Shown one piece after another: positions 13,607 through 15,647 of a stretch of 15,647 bases of DNA (positions within the stretch are counted from its first letter, which is position 1; each line of letters opens with the position of its first letter). Origin of the DNA: Acetobacteraceae bacterium. GTDB taxonomy: Bacteria; Pseudomonadota; Alphaproteobacteria; Acetobacterales; Acetobacteraceae. The position numbers were made by a program, and so were the translations under genes. The notes under the pieces are model-generated. The model searched no databases. It saw only the letters and a list, made by a program, of their open reading frames with translations, and was not told the DNA's origin. The stretch is taken from positions 1 to 15,647 of the forward strand of contig JANXRT010000068.1 of NCBI GenBank assembly GCA_025356735.1, read 5' to 3'.

Positions 13607-14716
13607 ATGAATTCGCTGTCCACCGGCCCTGTCGAGCTGACCGTCGTGGTGCCGTGCTACAACGAGCGGCCCAACGTCCGGCCCCTCGTCGAAAAACTTC
13701 ATGCGGCACTGGAGGGGATCGACTGGGAAGTTGTCTATGTCGATGACGACAGCCCCGACGGCACCACGGCGGAAGTTCGGAAAGTAGCCGATAACGACCG
13801 TCGGGTGCGCTGCATCCGGCGGATCGGGCGGCGCGGGCTGGCCTCGGCGGTGATCGAGGGCGCGATGTCGTCGTCGGCAAGCTACGTCGCGGTGATGGAC
13901 GGCGACCTGCAGCATGACGAGACGCGCCTGAAGGACATGCTGGCGGCGCTCTGCACCGGGAAGTTCGACCTTGCGGTCGGCAGCCGTCATGTCGAGGGCG
14001 GCGACACCACCGGGCTGTCGTCGCGCTGGCGCCATGCGCTGTCCGATGGCGGCATTCGGCTGGCGCAGGCTTTCCTGCCGGTCAGGCTTGCCGATCCGAT
14101 GAGCGGCTTCTTCATGCTGCGGCGGACGGAGTTCGAGAAGCTGGCACCGTTGCTGGCCGGCAAGGGCTTCAAGATCCTGCTGGATCTAGTGATGAGCGCG
14201 CCGGGGAAGCTGCGGGTGGCGGAAATACCCTGCCGGTTCCTGCCGCGTGTCGCCGGCGAGAGCAAGCTGGACGTGCTGGTGCTGGCGCAGTTCGCCGGAT
14301 TGCTGCTGGACAAGGTCTTTGCCGGATTGCTGCCGATGCGGTTCCTGGCTTTCTGCGCGGTCGGAGCACTGGGCGTGGGTATGCATCTCGCGGTGCTGAC
14401 GGCGGCGCGAGATATCGGTGCGATTGGTTTCGCCCAGGCCCAGATTGCCGCCACGGTGGTCGCGATGGTGTTCAACTTCTGGCTCAACAACTCGCTTACC
14501 TATCGGGACACGCGGTTGCGCGGACCGATGCTGTGGCGCGGGTTGCTGCTGTTCATGGTGGTCTGCGGGTTGGGGGCCGTTGCCAATGTCGGCATCGCGC
14601 GGACGCTGTATGACACCAACGGCACCGGCTGGAACGTGGCCGGCGCGACCGGCGCGATCATCGGCGTGGTCTGGAACTACGCCGTGTCGGCGACACTGGT
14701 GTGGCGTACGCGTTGA
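13607..14716 (+). CDS. GT2 polyprenyl-phosphate glycosyltransferase fused to a GtrA flippase domain
   Basis: A 369-residue two-domain membrane protein. Residues 10-235 are a DPM1/ArnC-type GT2 domain with VVVPCYNERPN, the nucleotide-sugar loop DDDSPDGT (46-53), the metal-binding D98-G-D100 followed by LQHD, and DPMSGFFMLRR (163-173). It should load a sugar from a nucleotide donor onto polyprenyl phosphate at the cytoplasmic face. Residues about 243-368 form a GtrA-like domain with four hydrophobic helices (FLAFCAVGALGVGMHLAVL, then ATVVAMVFNFWLNNSLTYR, and two more), thought to flip the lipid-linked sugar. Ribosome-site support for ATG 13607 is weak. The 3' end overlaps the following GT39 gene, implying coupled expression. 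The sugar cannot be identified from sequence. Confidence 0.93.
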   Translation: MNSLSTGPVELTVVVPCYNERPNVRPLVEKLHAALEGIDWEVVYVDDDSPDGTTAEVRKVADNDRRVRCIRRIGRRGLASAVIEGAMSSSASYVAVMDGDLQHDETRLKDMLAALCTGKFDLAVGSRHVEGGDTTGLSSRWRHALSDGGIRLAQAFLPVRLADPMSGFFMLRRTEFEKLAPLLAGKGFKILLDLVMSAPGKLRVAEIPCRFLPRVAGESKLDVLVLAQFAGLLLDKVFAGLLPMRFLAFCAVGALGVGMHLAVLTAARDIGAIGFAQAQIAATVVAMVFNFWLNNSLTYRDTRLRGPMLWRGLLLFMVVCGLGAVANVGIARTLYDTNGTGWNVAGATGAIIGVVWNYAVSATLVWRTR

Positions 14717-15647
14717 GGCTTTCTGCTTGGCCGTGGCTGGCGCTGGCTGGGCTGACCGTGCTGCGGCTCGTGGTCGCGGCGGCGCTGCCGCTGTCGCCGG
14801 ACGAGGCCTACTACTGGGTATTTTCCCGCGCGCTGTCGCCGGGGTATCTCGATCATCCACCAATGGTCGCGCTGTGGATCCGCGCCGGCACCTCCATCGC
14901 CGGCGACGGCGCGTTCGGCGTGCGGTTGCTGGCACCGTTCTCGGCAGCGCTCGGATCGGTGCTGCTGGCGGATGCGGCGGAGCGGCTGCTGCCGGGCCGG
15001 CAGGCCGGTTTCCGCGCCGCCTGTCTGCTCAACGCAACCTTGCTGCTCGGCGTCGGCGCGGTGACGATGACGCCCGACACTCCCTTGATCTGTTTCTGGA
15101 CCGCGACCCTGTGGGCGTTGTCGAGGGCGGTATCGGGCGGCGGAAAATGGTTCCTGGCCGCCGGCGCGGCGCTCGGCCTGGCGCTTCTCAGCAAATACAC
15201 GGCGGTGTTCCTGGGCCTTGGCGGCGGGCTGTGGCTGGTACTGACGCCGGCCATGCGGCCCAGGCTTTTCCGTTTTCCGGCGTGGCTCGGCGCCCTGTTG
15301 GCTTGCCTGATATTCGCGCCGGTGGTGGCGTGGAACGCGGCACATGGCTGGGCCAGCTTTGCCAAGCAGGGCGGTCGGGTTGGCGACTTCTCGCCAGAAC
15401 GTGCCGTGCGGTTCGTGGCCGAACTGGTCGGCGGACAGGTTGGGCTCGCCACGCCGTTGATCTTCCTGCTGCTTGTGGCGGGGGCGGGGATGGCGCTCCG
15501 GCTCGCCTGGCGCGAGCGCGACCCGGCCTGGACGCTGCTTGCCGCGATGACGCTGCCGGCCGCGTTGGTGTTTTCCGAACATGCGCTCGGCGACCGTGTC
15601 CAGGGCAACTGGCCGGCCATTCTCTTTCCGGCGGCGGCAATCGCCGC
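14701..15647 (+). CDS. GT39-family (ArnT/PMT-like) membrane glycosyltransferase, 5' part
   Basis: The frame is open to the right edge of the window, giving 315 residues of an integral membrane glycosyltransferase. The N-terminal helix (WPWLALAGLTVLRLVVAAAL) is followed by the catalytic periplasmic loop LSPDEAYYW, with D34 and E35 (counted from GTG 14701), and by YLDHPPMVALW, both diagnostic of PMT_2/ArnT-like enzymes that use polyprenyl-phosphate sugars. Several more hydrophobic helices follow, including LGLALLSKYTAVFLGLGGG and LIFLLLVAGAGMALRL, with QGNWPA near the edge. The start may be GTG 14701 (16-base overlap with the GT2 gene) or TTG 14713 (TTGA overlap of four bases). The acceptor (lipid A, hopanoid, protein or polysaccharide) is unknown. 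Confidence 0.9.
   Translation, partial: MAYALRLSAWPWLALAGLTVLRLVVAAALPLSPDEAYYWVFSRALSPGYLDHPPMVALWIRAGTSIAGDGAFGVRLLAPFSAALGSVLLADAAERLLPGRQAGFRAACLLNATLLLGVGAVTMTPDTPLICFWTATLWALSRAVSGGGKWFLAAGAALGLALLSKYTAVFLGLGGGLWLVLTPAMRPRLFRFPAWLGALLACLIFAPVVAWNAAHGWASFAKQGGRVGDFSPERAVRFVAELVGGQVGLATPLIFLLLVAGAGMALRLAWRERDPAWTLLAAMTLPAALVFSEHALGDRVQGNWPAILFPAAAIA

Noticed and set aside
1..15647. CRISPR array, tRNA/rRNA, transposase, prophage or toxin-antitoxin locus
   Set aside because: No regularly spaced direct repeats, no tRNA-like cloverleaf, and no recombinase, phage or paired toxin-antitoxin proteins were recognised in any frame examined.

Overview
The window is a GC-rich chromosomal stretch, densely coding on both strands. 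Gene families and order suggest an alphaproteobacterium, most likely Rhodospirillales/Acetobacteraceae: a TIGR01459-type HAD hydrolase, a DUF1194 protein, and the block tlpA-like <-> argH-lptM-lysA-TIGR02302, which is a familiar alphaproteobacterial arrangement. The taxonomic call is inference. No tRNA, rRNA, CRISPR array, transposase, integrase or phage gene was seen, so this looks like ordinary chromosome rather than a genomic island.

Layout. 1-363: 3' end of a HAD-IIA hydrolase. 463-2661: a soluble hybrid histidine kinase with a C-terminal receiver. 2724-3677 (minus): an entericidin-type mini-lipoprotein preceded by an SDR oxidoreductase. 3845-4663: an exported DUF1194/VWA-fold protein with an intact MIDAS. 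4749-5690: an aldo/keto reductase that meets a minus-strand GNAT-like protein (5741-6484) tail to tail across a strong bidirectional terminator. The 262-bp gap 6485-6746 upstream of the GNAT gene holds a perfect TGTGA-N6-TCACA Crp/Fnr-type palindrome. 6747-7307 (minus): an exported TlpA-like thioredoxin. Only 12 bp away, divergently, lies argH (TTG start), followed by lptM, a two-repeat exported DUF5666-like protein, lysA and a large TIGR02302/DUF4175 membrane protein. 13607-15647: a GT2-GtrA fusion overlapping a GT39 glycosyltransferase cut off by the window edge.

How the genes work together. argH makes arginine and lysA makes lysine (and consumes the cell-wall precursor meso-DAP). They share their transcription unit with envelope genes: lptM, known to assist LptD/LptE assembly, the exported DUF5666-like protein and TIGR02302. 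The GT2-GtrA/GT39 pair reads as a self-contained polyprenyl-phosphate-sugar cassette: synthesis, flipping and periplasmic transfer of one sugar.

The most distinctive non-coding signal is a small palindromic repeat family at three places (2631-2700, 4595-4723, 13481-13546). All three sit on or next to the 3' end of a gene. In two of them the repeat supplies the gene's last codons in different reading frames, giving unrelated proteins repeat-derived tails. I did not find a convincing new multi-gene system; the best leads are the repeat family, the Crp-type site at the GNAT gene, the 12-bp divergent tlpA/argH start pair and the apparently leaderless lysA promoter.
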